Positions 22,739 through 31,326 of a stretch of 62,410 nucleotides of DNA are shown piece by piece. Source of the stretch: Ruminiclostridium sp. Its GTDB lineage: Bacteria; Bacillota; Clostridia; Oscillospirales; Ruminococcaceae. The DNA is taken from the NCBI GenBank assembly GCA_017624025.1, contig JAGANY010000053.1:1-62410 (forward strand), in the 5' to 3' direction. Each line of letters opens with the position of its first letter. Position 1 is the first letter of the stretch. The notes under the pieces are model-generated. The model searched no databases and was not told the origin of the DNA. It saw only the letters and a list, made by a program, of their open reading frames with translations. Both the position numbers and the translations under genes were made by a program.

Positions 22739-23602
22739 ATGCATAACAATCTTCTTTCAGATATAGAGGCAAAGATGCCCGAATTTTCAAAAAGCCAGCG
22801 TTACCTTGCCGATTTTATTATTAACCATTATGAAAAAGCCTGCTTTATGACCGCCGCAAAGCTTGGTGCGGCAGTAAATATAAGCGAAAGTACCGTTGTA
22901 AGATTTGCTATAGAAATGGGCTTCGAGGGTTATCCTGAAATGCAGAAGGCGTTACAGAACTACAGCAAAAACCGCCTTACTACTCTCCAGAGACTCGATA
23001 TCGCAAGCGACCGCCTTGCAGGCGAAAACCTTATAAAGAACGTTCTTACACAGGATATGGACAGAATAAAGACAACTCTCGAAAACGTAAGCGAGGAAAG
23101 CTTCGGAAGAACCGTAGATAAAATCGTTGCAGCAGAAAAAATCTATATTTTCGGTGCTATGAGCAGCGATATTCTTTCCCGTTTCTTACACAACTATTTA
23201 AGCCTTGCCTTTGAGAATGTAATATATGTAAGCCCCATAAACTCCAGCGGTATTCTTAAAAGCCTTTTAAGAATAAGCGAAAAGGACGTTATGATATCAA
23301 TCTCCTTCCCCCGCTATTCCAAAAACACAATTACCGCTACTGCTTATGCAAAAAAACAGGGTGCTGATATAATTGCCATAACCGACTCCCTTACCTCGCC
23401 CCTTGCGGAATATGCCGACGAGCTTCTGCTTGCAAAAAGCGATATGGTAAGCTTTGCAGACAGCCTCGTTGCTCCTCTTAGCCTTATAAACGCTCTTCTT
23501 GTTGCTGTGGGAGAAAGATGCCGTCCGAAGCTTGATGAAACCCTTATGACTTTGGAAAATCTCTGGGCAGAAAACGAAGCCTTCAAAAAGGACGATGAAT
23601 AA
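22739..23602 (+). CDS. RpiR/MurR-family transcriptional regulator
   Basis: 287 aa from MHNNLLSDIEAKMPEFSKSQ; CGGAGG 6 bases upstream fixes the start. N-terminal HTH_6 domain (~1-78; MTAAKLGAAVNISESTVVRFAIEMGFEGYPEMQ) and C-terminal SIS sugar-phosphate-binding domain (~120-255; IFGAMSSDILSRFLHNYL, ISISFPRYSKNTI). Such proteins sense phosphosugars such as N-acetylmuramate 6-phosphate, but no sugar operon is adjacent, so the ligand is open. It is followed by a dispersed palindromic element. Confidence 0.9.
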   Translation: MHNNLLSDIEAKMPEFSKSQRYLADFIINHYEKACFMTAAKLGAAVNISESTVVRFAIEMGFEGYPEMQKALQNYSKNRLTTLQRLDIASDRLAGENLIKNVLTQDMDRIKTTLENVSEESFGRTVDKIVAAEKIYIFGAMSSDILSRFLHNYLSLAFENVIYVSPINSSGILKSLLRISEKDVMISISFPRYSKNTITATAYAKKQGADIIAITDSLTSPLAEYADELLLAKSDMVSFADSLVAPLSLINALLVAVGERCRPKLDETLMTLENLWAENEAFKKDDE

Positions 23603-23612
23603 TTTACAGATG

Positions 23613-23756
23613 TTATCGAGGGAAACCCTTTTGAAAAAGGGCTTCCCTCGAGCTCCCTTCCGAAAACTTTCAGTTTAAATTCAAGACCCACAGGATTATC
23701 CTGTGGGTCTTGAATTTATATTAAAAGTCTTTGGAAGAGGTTTCTCCCGATAAAAA
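23613..23756 (-). repeat. Triple-hairpin dispersed element (copy 1, one end truncated)
   Basis: Three blocks in order: GAGGG...CCCTC hairpin (23619-23648), a central palindrome with AAGACCCACAGG and CCTGTGGGTCTT (about 23683-23713), and the right arm of a GGGAGAAACC-type hairpin (TTTCTCCCG). Blocks flanking the centre (CTTCCGAAAACTTTCAG, TTAAAAGTCTTTGGAAG) can pair with each other. It is the reverse orientation of the copies at 32816 and 51506. Confidence 0.75.
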
Positions 23757-23792
23757 CGTATAATGCTTCTGTAAAAGTATTCACCCTGTTTA

Positions 23793-24341
23793 TTATCTGA
23801 TTGATGAATCGGGGTTTTCTGTCTCCGAAACCTGCCAGTTATTGTATTTGATGCATCTCTGTCTTATAGCAAGGTATGCCTTATGAAGATTTACCTCTTC
23901 ATCGGGAATCTCTTCGTATTCGTAGGATAAAAATCGACTTCTTACTGCTGTCGCTTTATCCGTAAGTACAAGCTTCCCGCTGAGGAGATTTATCGTCATT
24001 CTCATACGATATTCAGTGTAGGAACGGCGGTATCTGCCACCCGAACGGTATCTTTTATATTTTTCAATGTCAATATCACAGATTTCCTGGACAGAAATCT
24101 TTTTACGGCGAATAAGATGCTTTATAATTATAGTCCTGTCATTAATTATAATTGCAGTACCTACGAGCTGCTCGATAAAATAAATAGCGGCAGCTATACT
24201 TCCCACGCCCATACCGCCTATCCATATAAAAAGAGCAATATCCCAGCTTGAAAAAATAAACAAAATTAAAAATGCCAGAATTATGGAAACAAAACATACA
24301 ATAATCGTTGCAGGATTTTCGTGTTTGATTTTAAATTTCAT
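23793..24341 (-). CDS. Membrane protein with C-terminal PH-like domain (tentative)
   Basis: 182 aa: two adjacent membrane helices (~12-33 and ~36-60), then a soluble part (~65-182) with alternating strands (GTAIIINDRTIIIKHLIRRKKISVQEICDIDIEKYKRY), resembling bacterial PH-like domains. There is a basic, tyrosine/arginine-rich stretch RYRSGGRYRRSYTEYRMR. The function is unknown. A good promoter lies at 24372-24400. Confidence 0.65.
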   Translation of the reverse strand: MKFKIKHENPATIIVCFVSIILAFLILFIFSSWDIALFIWIGGMGVGSIAAAIYFIEQLVGTAIIINDRTIIIKHLIRRKKISVQEICDIDIEKYKRYRSGGRYRRSYTEYRMRMTINLLSGKLVLTDKATAVRSRFLSYEYEEIPDEEVNLHKAYLAIRQRCIKYNNWQVSETENPDSSIR

Positions 24342-24371
24342 ACAATATCTCCCCCTTGTTTTTTTGAGTTT

Positions 24372-24400
24372 ATTATAGCAGAAGCATATACAAAAGTCAA
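24372..24400 (-). promoter_or_regulatory. Promoter of the PH-like membrane protein
   Basis: Minus strand: TTGACT (24395-24400), 17-base spacer, TATAAT (24372-24377). Confidence 0.8.
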
Positions 24401-24414
24401 TAATAAAACTTTCT

Positions 24415-24575
24415 GATGAAAAATTAATGATGAAGAATGAATGATTGTTGTGTCTGCCTGCAGGCAGACGGATATAAATAAAACTTTAAAGCGGAATACC
24501 TTTTTAAAGCCGACTATTTAAATTAACGCCCGACGGGCGTACCTTAATCATTCATCATTCATCAATCTAAAAGCC
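24415..24575 (+). repeat. Two-palindrome intergenic element (copy 3, simple wings)
   Basis: Core 24443-24547: ATTGTTGTGTC overlapping palindrome GTCTGCC-TGCA-GGCAGAC, a spacer with TTTAAAT, palindrome ACGCCC-GAC-GGGCGT, then ACCTTAA. The wings are inverted copies of ATGAATGATT-like sequence, without hairpins. Same design as copies 1, 2 and 4. It fills most of the 293-base gap between two leftward genes. Confidence 0.7.
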
Positions 24576-24634
24576 TCTTCCGTTGTAAATACCGAAAGAG
24601 GCTTTTAAAATTATCTGATTTTTGCTTTATATCC

Positions 24635-25615
24635 TTATTTCTTATCGTCTTCGTCTTTAAGCTCGACCTTGAACCTGTCACGCATAGTCTGTGCGGAGTT
24701 TTCAGCTAAAACGAAATATCCGCCGTTTTCCTCGCCGTAAGGAATATAATATTCACAGGGGTTTATGCTGTTGTCTGTAGTGTACTGGAGTACAGGCTGT
24801 AATTCAACATAATCGCTGAACATAAAGCTTGTATCAGTACTGCTTATTATCTTTTCGGTATAGCCCTGTAATTCCGTTGACGAAAGGTCTCTGAAATTGC
24901 GGTTTACCATATTCATAACCGCTGAGCCTGCTATTGCGAGCTGGTAATCCCTGCCCTTTCCGAAATCGTAGGTTATATAGTTATAAAGAGTTTCGCCGTC
25001 AAAATACTGGGTTCCGCCGGGGAAGATAACGACCTCGACTTCTTCCTTTTCCTGTCGGGTAACCTCCTGAAGCTCGCCATCTATTTCCATAACCTCTACC
25101 TTAAGCTTTGTCTCGGTACGCGTTTCGGTAATATCTACAGGGATATTTACATAAACCTCGCCCGTAAGGTCAACGAAATCTATAAAGGAAAGTCTGTCGA
25201 ACTTTACATAAGTATCGCATTCTATACCCGTAAGCTCCTTTATACCGCCCATTACCGCTTCGGCTCCTAAGTTGCTGTACATTTCGTAAAGGCTTCCCGA
25301 ATAACGGTCATAGGTTACATAAAGGTTTTCGGGGAGAGGAATAAATACAATTGCTTCGTCACGGGGACGGTAATTTGCGAGCATATAATAATCGGGAGTG
25401 CCCGCTTTCATTTCCGAAAGCATTACAAGAGCCGTAAGCTTTATATCAGCACTCGGACGGTAATCGGTATTATTTACGCTGTATGCGTTTTCGGAATCGT
25501 TTTCCGTCGGGAAAAGCGAGTCCCATATCTTGCTTACGAAGAAGCCTAATATAACGAATGACGCAATAAGCGTTATAAGGTATATATACCAGTTGCTTTT
25601 TCTTTTCGAATTCAT
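24635..25615 (-). CDS. LytR-CpsA-Psr (LCP)-like protein with altered active site
   Basis: 326 aa: short cytoplasmic start, membrane anchor (~10-30), then an extracellular LCP-like domain (~55-290). LCP enzymes attach teichoic acids or glycans to peptidoglycan. The landmark strand IVFIPLPENLYV (~89-100) stands where active enzymes have IPRDT, so the conserved Arg-Asp is replaced by Leu94-Pro95; FVDLTGEVYVNIPVDITE and FDGETLYNYITYDFGKGRDYQ fit the family. An insertion of acidic/charged residues (~165-195) is also present. It probably shares a transcript with pyk, 39 bases upstream. Confidence 0.72.
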   Translation of the reverse strand: MNSKRKSNWYIYLITLIASFVILGFFVSKIWDSLFPTENDSENAYSVNNTDYRPSADIKLTALVMLSEMKAGTPDYYMLANYRPRDEAIVFIPLPENLYVTYDRYSGSLYEMYSNLGAEAVMGGIKELTGIECDTYVKFDRLSFIDFVDLTGEVYVNIPVDITETRTETKLKVEVMEIDGELQEVTRQEKEEVEVVIFPGGTQYFDGETLYNYITYDFGKGRDYQLAIAGSAVMNMVNRNFRDLSSTELQGYTEKIISSTDTSFMFSDYVELQPVLQYTTDNSINPCEYYIPYGEENGGYFVLAENSAQTMRDRFKVELKDEDDKK

Positions 25616-25654
25616 ATATTTACCTTTCTTTTTTAAGAAAATAGGATATATAGA

Positions 25655-27418
25655 TTATGCCTGTGCAGATACCATACCCTTTTCCGCATCCATAGTAACC
25701 GAAGTTCCCGAACGGAGTATAAGACTTGCGTTGGTTGCTCCTACGATTACAGGAATATCAAGAGTCATACCTACGATTGCAGCGTGGCTTTCTGCACCTG
25801 CTTCCTCAGCGATAATGCCCGAAGCGGTCTTAAGCAAGGGAAGAATCTTATTGCTTGTCTGGGGAATTACAAGAATCTGGCCGTTTTCGAAACGCTCGAG
25901 GGCTTCCTCTTCATTCTTGCATACACATACCTGTGCTGTTACAGAGCCCTTTGTTACGCCTGTACCTGTAACGAGTACATCACCTACGATATGAACCTTC
26001 ATAAGATTTGTTGTACCCGAAACGCCTAAGGGAACGCCTGCTGTAATAACTACAAGGTCGCCGTTCTGTAAAAGGCCTGCTTCACAGGCACGGTGTACAG
26101 CGTGGTGAATAAGGTCGTCGGTGCTTGTCATACGCTCTTCAGCCATAAGAGGAGTTACGCCCCAGGATAAGTTAAGCTGACGGAGAGTTGTTTCGCTTGT
26201 TGTACAGGAAATTATAGGACATACAGGGCGGTATCTTGAAAGCATACGTGCTGTTGTACCTGTTTTTGTAACAGTGAGTATTGCTGTTGCTCCGAGGTCC
26301 ATAGCGGCGGAAACTGTAGCGTGGGAAATAGCGGAGCTTACATTTACCGTTACAGGAAGCTCAAGCTTCGAGAAGCGGTGTTTATAATCTATAGCCTTTT
26401 CGGTCGTTTCCGCAATAAGTGCCATTGTCTTTACTGCTTCAACAGGATGCTTGCCTGCTGCTGTCTCGCCCGAAAGCATTATAGCACTTGTACCGTCATA
26501 AATAGCGTTTGCTACGTCAGTAGTCTCGGCTCTTGTGGGACGGGGATTATTAATCATAGATTCAAGCATCTGGGTAGCGGTTATAACCTGTTTGTTGGCG
26601 TTATAACCCTTCTTTATGAGCATTTTCTGTAATCTCGGAATTTCCTCGAAAGGAATTTCAACACCCATATCTCCTCTCGCTACCATAATTCCATCGGCAG
26701 CACGGAGGATTTCATCTATATTGCGAACGCCCTCTTCGTTCTCAATCTTTGCGATAATTCTTATATCGGTACGGTTTTCTTCCTCTAAGACCTTTCTTAC
26801 ATCAAGTACGTCCTGTGCACAGGTTACAAAGGAAGCAGCGATAAAATCGAAGTTTTCCTTTGCACCGAAGCGGATATCGGAAATATCCGTTTCGCTTAAA
26901 TAAGGCATAGAAAGCTTTACGCCGGGGATATTTACGCCCTTATTGTCCGAAAGAGTACCGCCGTTTATAACTGCACAGACAATATCCGCTGTTTCGTCGC
27001 CGTGTTCGATTATATCAGTACAGCGAAGCTCGATATTTCCGTCATCGATAAGTATTCTTGTTCCGATTCTGATATCCTTCGGAAGATTCTTATATGTTAT
27101 GGAGGCCTTTGTTTCGTCGCCTTCGGTTTCGCTTGTGGTAAGAATAAAGGTACTGCCCTGTTTTATTTCGGGTCTCATACCGCCTTTGAATTTCTTAAGG
27201 CGTACTTCGGGACCTTTTGTATCGAGAAGGGTAGCTATGGGCTTTCCCATCTCCTTTGCGATACGGTTTATCTGGTCGTGGGTCTTTTTATGACCTTCGT
27301 GGGTTCCGTGAGAGAAGTTCTGACGGGCTACGTTCATACCGTTTTCGATAAGCTGACGTAAAATTTCATCATCCTTTGTGGCGGGACCTAAAGTACATAC
27401 GATCTTCGTTCTTCTCAT
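25655..27418 (-). CDS. pyk: Pyruvate kinase with C-terminal PEP-utilising domain
   Basis: 587 aa from MRRTKIVCTLGPATKDDE; AAAGGAA precedes it. The catalytic barrel includes NFSHGTHEGHKK, the metal/substrate segment MVARGDMGVEIPFEEIP and the K-site text ATQMLESMINNPRPTRAETTDVANAIYDG; the allosteric C domain follows (~350-480). The extra ~90 residues at the end match the mobile swivelling domain of PEP synthases (EAGAESHAAIVG with its phospho-acceptor-type His), seen in Bacillus-type Pyk. It converts phosphoenolpyruvate and ADP to pyruvate and ATP. Confidence 0.96.
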   Translation of the reverse strand: MRRTKIVCTLGPATKDDEILRQLIENGMNVARQNFSHGTHEGHKKTHDQINRIAKEMGKPIATLLDTKGPEVRLKKFKGGMRPEIKQGSTFILTTSETEGDETKASITYKNLPKDIRIGTRILIDDGNIELRCTDIIEHGDETADIVCAVINGGTLSDNKGVNIPGVKLSMPYLSETDISDIRFGAKENFDFIAASFVTCAQDVLDVRKVLEEENRTDIRIIAKIENEEGVRNIDEILRAADGIMVARGDMGVEIPFEEIPRLQKMLIKKGYNANKQVITATQMLESMINNPRPTRAETTDVANAIYDGTSAIMLSGETAAGKHPVEAVKTMALIAETTEKAIDYKHRFSKLELPVTVNVSSAISHATVSAAMDLGATAILTVTKTGTTARMLSRYRPVCPIISCTTSETTLRQLNLSWGVTPLMAEERMTSTDDLIHHAVHRACEAGLLQNGDLVVITAGVPLGVSGTTNLMKVHIVGDVLVTGTGVTKGSVTAQVCVCKNEEEALERFENGQILVIPQTSNKILPLLKTASGIIAEEAGAESHAAIVGMTLDIPVIVGATNASLILRSGTSVTMDAEKGMVSAQA

Positions 27419-27485
27419 AACATTTCCTTTCTGTCGCATAATGTCTGTTACTACACATATTTTTATATTTTTACTTGAAAAACAG

Positions 27486-27514
27486 TTGAAATTATCACAG
27501 ATTTGGTATATAAT
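27486..27514 (+). promoter_or_regulatory. Promoter of the alr operon
   Basis: TTGAAA (27486-27491), 17-base spacer, TATAAT (27509-27514), leaving a ~130-base leader. Confidence 0.78.
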
Positions 27515-27649
27515 AAATAGTGTATTTCCAAAAAAATAACTACAGATATATATTACCACATTTTTTCCGAAAAAACAACAGGAAAATAATAATTTTAACT
27601 GTCCTTTTAGGATTTTTATCAATAAACACACAAAAGAAAGCGTGACTAT

Positions 27650-28804
27650 ATGAAAAAGCTTTTACATAGAGTCTGGGCAGAAATAAACCTCGACGCCCTC
27701 GGAAATAATATAAGAGAAATAAAAGAATATACAAAAAATAAAGATATAATGGCGGTAGTAAAAGCGAATGCCTACGGTCACGGGGTTGGTCTTATTGCCC
27801 CGGAGCTTTTCCGCCTCGGCATAAATAAGTTCTGTGTTTCAAATATGGGTGAAGCGAAGGAGTTAAGAGACCTTCTCCCTAAAGCGGATATACTTATTTT
27901 CGGCGGAAACGAAGAGGAATGGTTCAGCGATATAGTAAATCTTAATCTTATCCAGACCGTCGGCGATACGGAATTCGCAAAAACTCTCTCGGATTTCGCT
28001 GTAAAGAACAATGTTACAATAAGAGTACATATAAAAGTCGATACAGGTATGAGCCGTATCGGTATCGAATCTAAGGAAGAATTACAGGAAATTACCGCTC
28101 TTAAAGGGCTTAAAATCGAAGGCGTTTATACACACTTTGCCTGTTCGGATAGTCTCTGTGAAAACGAAATCGTTTTCACAAAAGAACAGGAACGAATTCT
28201 AAGAGAAATCTCCTCTGTGCTTCCCTGTAATAATATCCCTGTTTATTCACAGAACAGCGGAGGAATTCTTTATCACCCCGACTTTTCCGGCGAAATCGTA
28301 AGAAGCGGTATTATAACCTACGGCTGTATGCCGAGCACCGCCGAAAAGCTTCCTATAAAGCTTACACCTGTCCTTACCCTTAAATCACAGGTATGCCAGG
28401 TAAAAACTATCCCGGCAGGAAGAACCATAGGCTACGGAAGAGCCTTTACTGTTGAAAAGGATACCGAAATCGCTGTTATTCCAGTAGGTTATGCAGACGG
28501 ATATTCAAGACGCTTTTCCAACAACGGTTCGGTTTATATAAACGGGAAATTCTGTCCCATAAGAGGAAGGGTCTGTATGGACCAGATGATGGTAGATGTT
28601 ACAGGTGCTGGGGTTAAGGCAGGTGATACGGCAGTTCTTTATTCGGATACGATAAAAGAGCTTACTGTTGACGCTCTCGCCGACAAAATCGACACTATAG
28701 GATATGAGCTTTTATGTGCGGTAGGGGCAAGAGTACCCCGTATCGCTCTTAAAAACGGAAAAATCGTTGCAGCGGAGAACTATATATCCGCTTGTACAGA
28801 ATAA
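27650..28804 (+). CDS. alr: Alanine racemase
   Basis: 384 aa. PLP enzyme making D-alanine for peptidoglycan. The PLP lysine is in MAVVKANAYGHG (~37-48), substrate-binding text VDTGMSRIGI, the catalytic tyrosine in RSGIITYGCMPS (~220-231) and the C-terminal barrel IRGRVCMDQMMVDVT. Length is typical. The ribosome site is weak (AAAGCGTG). It is followed 19 bases later by a PHP-domain gene. Confidence 0.95.
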   Translation: MKKLLHRVWAEINLDALGNNIREIKEYTKNKDIMAVVKANAYGHGVGLIAPELFRLGINKFCVSNMGEAKELRDLLPKADILIFGGNEEEWFSDIVNLNLIQTVGDTEFAKTLSDFAVKNNVTIRVHIKVDTGMSRIGIESKEELQEITALKGLKIEGVYTHFACSDSLCENEIVFTKEQERILREISSVLPCNNIPVYSQNSGGILYHPDFSGEIVRSGIITYGCMPSTAEKLPIKLTPVLTLKSQVCQVKTIPAGRTIGYGRAFTVEKDTEIAVIPVGYADGYSRRFSNNGSVYINGKFCPIRGRVCMDQMMVDVTGAGVKAGDTAVLYSDTIKELTVDALADKIDTIGYELLCAVGARVPRIALKNGKIVAAENYISACTE

Positions 28805-28823
28805 AAGGAAGAAGTTAAAAACT

Positions 28824-29486
28824 ATGTTTAAATATGAGACCCACGTTCACACCAGTGAAGCAAGTGCCTGTGCTTCTGCCACAGGAGCGGCACAGGCTAT
28901 GTTCTATAAAAGCAGAGGCTATGCAGGTATTATCGTTACTGACCATTTCTTTAACGGAAACTCCGCTATTCCCCGCGAATATACCTGGGAGGAAAAGGTA
29001 GAATGCTTCGCAAGAGGCTATGAAAACGCAAAGAAAAAAGGCAACGAAATAGGCTTGGATGTATATTTCGGCTGGGAATATTCCTATAAGGGAGCAGATT
29101 TTCTCACTTACGGCTTAAGCAAGGAATGGCTTAAGGAAAATCCAATAGTTATGGACCTCGATGTAAACAGCTATTGCGATTTTATAAGAGATAACGGCGG
29201 AATCATCATTCACGCTCATCCTTTCAGAGAAGCAAGCTATATACCTATGATACATCTTCTCCCGAGAAAATGCGATGGAGTTGAGATAGTAAACTCAAAC
29301 AGAACCGAATTTGAAAATAAAATGGCGGCAATGTACTGTGAAAGCTATGACCTTCTTCCTTTTGCAGGAAGCGATAACCATTCCGCTAACCAGGACAAGC
29401 TCAACGGCGTTTCATTTGAAAAGAGAATTGAGAGTGCGGGCGAGTTTGTAAACCTCGTAAAAAACAAAAAATACAGGCTTTTTTAA
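28824..29486 (+). CDS. PHP-domain phosphoesterase-like protein
   Basis: 220 aa from MFKYETHVHTSEASACASATG; AAGGAAG upstream fixes the start. The PHP metal motifs are HVHTSE, VTDHFFNGN, HAHPFRE and AGSDNH. The family contains histidinol-phosphatases and nucleotide/oligonucleotide phosphoesterases; this short stand-alone type has no assigned substrate. It lies between alr and a phosphotransferase gene in one likely operon. Confidence 0.85.
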   Translation: MFKYETHVHTSEASACASATGAAQAMFYKSRGYAGIIVTDHFFNGNSAIPREYTWEEKVECFARGYENAKKKGNEIGLDVYFGWEYSYKGADFLTYGLSKEWLKENPIVMDLDVNSYCDFIRDNGGIIIHAHPFREASYIPMIHLLPRKCDGVEIVNSNRTEFENKMAAMYCESYDLLPFAGSDNHSANQDKLNGVSFEKRIESAGEFVNLVKNKKYRLF

Positions 29487-29520
29487 TGCCCGTTAACTAT
29501 AGAAAGGTGCTGAAAAAACT

Positions 29521-30417
29521 TTGGTATTCGAAGAACTCTGTGACATTGCGGATTATCCCAACTGGCTCGAGATAACTCCTATTGAAACCGGATATTCGGG
29601 CGAAAATAAATATCATATAATCCGTAACAACGGTATTCAGCTTATCTTAAGAACAAGCGATATATCCAATTATAAGCATCATCGTGACAGTGCTATTTTC
29701 GCAAAGTATATGCACGATGTTTTAGGGCTTAATATGAATGTACCCGTAGAGGTTGCGGCCTGTAACGAGGACAAGCTTGCTTACACGATTTACAGCTGGG
29801 TCGAGGGTGTTGACGCTGATAAGCGTATTTTAAACGCTCATACCCCCGAACAGGCTAAGCTCGGCGAAAAGGCGGGCGAGCTTTTAAAGCTTATCCATAG
29901 TGTAAAGGCTCCCGATGACATAATGCCCTGGGATGAATATTTCAATGACAGGCTGGACAAGCTTCTCAGACGTTTCGCTGAAACAAAGATAACCTTCAGA
30001 GGCTCGGACAAAACAATAGAATTCCTCAACTCCAACAGACACCTTCTTAAAGACCGCCCACAGACTGCAATTCACGGTGATTTCCGCTCGGGCAACCTTA
30101 TTTTTGACCTTGAAGGCGAATACGGCGTTATAGACTTTGACCGCTGGTGCTGGGGCGACCCATATATGGATTTCCAGTGTATAAGACGCTCCTGCAGCGT
30201 ACCCTTCTCAAGAGGACAGATAAACGGCTATTTCGGCGGAAGCATTCCCGGAAACTTCTTCGCACTTATGGGCTACTATACAGCAGCAGAAATCATCCGA
30301 GGAATATGTATTGCTTACCCCCGAAGCAGAAGGGCTATCGACGAAGCAGTAGCTTACGCTGAAAAAACAGCAAGAGAATACAATAATTTCGAGGGACTCG
30401 TACCGACCTGGTACTGA
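29521..30417 (+). CDS. Aminoglycoside phosphotransferase-family kinase
   Basis: 298 aa starting at TTG (29521), the only plausible start after the AGAAAGG site; the next in-frame ATG would remove the N-lobe. Kinase-like fold: N-lobe (IETGYSGENKYHIIRNNGIQLILRTSD), catalytic loop AIHGDFRSGNLIFD (~178-191; HGD with metal Asn) and GVIDFDRWCWGDP (DFD metal site). Such proteins phosphorylate small molecules such as choline, homoserine, sugars or aminoglycosides; resistance cannot be concluded. A repeat array follows. Confidence 0.85.
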   Translation: MVFEELCDIADYPNWLEITPIETGYSGENKYHIIRNNGIQLILRTSDISNYKHHRDSAIFAKYMHDVLGLNMNVPVEVAACNEDKLAYTIYSWVEGVDADKRILNAHTPEQAKLGEKAGELLKLIHSVKAPDDIMPWDEYFNDRLDKLLRRFAETKITFRGSDKTIEFLNSNRHLLKDRPQTAIHGDFRSGNLIFDLEGEYGVIDFDRWCWGDPYMDFQCIRRSCSVPFSRGQINGYFGGSIPGNFFALMGYYTAAEIIRGICIAYPRSRRAIDEAVAYAEKTAREYNNFEGLVPTWY

Positions 30418-30420
30418 TTG

Positions 30421-30800
30421 TAATGAAATACGGCTTTGCCGTATGAAATTTGCGTTGCAAATGAAATATTTGCTTTGCAAATATGAAATGTGCCTACGGC
30501 ACATTATGGTATCGCCTACGGCGATTATTTAAATTCATCCGCATAGCGGACACAACAATATGCGAAGCATATTTCATTCGCCGTAAGGCAAATTTCATAT
30601 CCGAAGGATATTTCACAAATCCGCAAGGATTTATTTCATTCTTACGGCGCGTTATGGTATCGCCTACGGCGATTATTAAAAAATTTTAAAATCGTCAGCG
30701 AAGCTGACACCACAATATGCGAAGCATATTTCATTCGCCGTAAGGCGTATTTCATATCCGAAGGATATTTCACAAATCCGCAAGGATTTATTTCATTATT
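30421..30800. repeat. Mirror-symmetric palindrome array (copy 4, with two cores)
   Basis: Left wing with ATGAAAT linkers: TACGGC/GCCGTA, ATTTGC/GCAAAT, TATTTGC/GCAAATA, TGTGCC/GGCACA. Core 1 (30504-30561, reverse orientation): TTATGG, ATCGCC-TAC-GGCGAT, TTTAAAT, ATCCGC/GCGGAC, ACAACAATATG. Right wing with ATTTCAT linkers: TATGC/GCATA, TTCGCC/GGCAA, ATATCC/GGATAT, AAATCC/GGATTT. A second core (30651-30719) and a nearly identical second right wing (30717-30797) follow, so about 150 bp is duplicated in tandem. Nothing else was seen in this 397-base gap; no promoter for aroK was found. Confidence 0.8.
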
Positions 30801-30814
30801 ACAAGGACAAGGCT

Positions 30815-31324
30815 ATGGAAAACATAATCTTAACGGGTATGCCGGGATGCGGTAAAAGTACCGTCGGCGTAATACTCGCAAAAACTCTTGGTATGGATTT
30901 TATCGATACCGACCTTATCATACAGATAAGAGAACAGGATAAATTACAGAATTTAGTTGACAAATACGGCACAGACCGTTTCCGTGTTATGGAAGAACAG
31001 GCTCTTCTTTCTGTTACAGCAAGAGAAAACACCGTTATCGCCACAGGCGGCAGTGCGGTATTCTGCGAGGACGGAATGGAACATCTTAAGGAAAACGGAA
31101 TATGTGTATATCTCGAGGTGTCCTGTGAAAAGCTTGTAAAAAGGCTTAAGAACATAAAGACCCGTGGTATTGCCGCTAAAAAAGGGATGAGCGTAAGCGA
31201 TATATTCGAAGAAAGAAGTCCCTATTATAAAAAATATGCTGATATATGTATAGATTGCGGAGATAGCAGCATAGAGGAAAACATAGCGAAGATAATTGCT
31301 GCCGTTTCGGGCGAGAAAGGATAA
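30815..31324 (+). CDS. aroK: Shikimate kinase
   Basis: 169 aa, the usual length. It phosphorylates shikimate in the chorismate pathway. P-loop LTGMPGCGKSTVG (~6-18), DTD in IDTDLIIQIREQ (~31-33) and the shikimate-binding glycines in VIATGGSAVF (~75-84). The LID region is somewhat shortened or altered (NIKTRGIAAKKGM), so a related small-molecule kinase is possible. AAGGACAAGG precedes the ATG. It is 2 bases before the VTC-domain gene, so they are tightly linked. Confidence 0.85.
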   Translation: MENIILTGMPGCGKSTVGVILAKTLGMDFIDTDLIIQIREQDKLQNLVDKYGTDRFRVMEEQALLSVTARENTVIATGGSAVFCEDGMEHLKENGICVYLEVSCEKLVKRLKNIKTRGIAAKKGMSVSDIFEERSPYYKKYADICIDCGDSSIEENIAKIIAAVSGEKG

Positions 31325-31326
31325 AT

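Noticed and set aside
29521-30417. Aminoglycoside resistance gene
   Set aside because: The APH fold is shared with many metabolic kinases; no resistance-specific features or mobile context.
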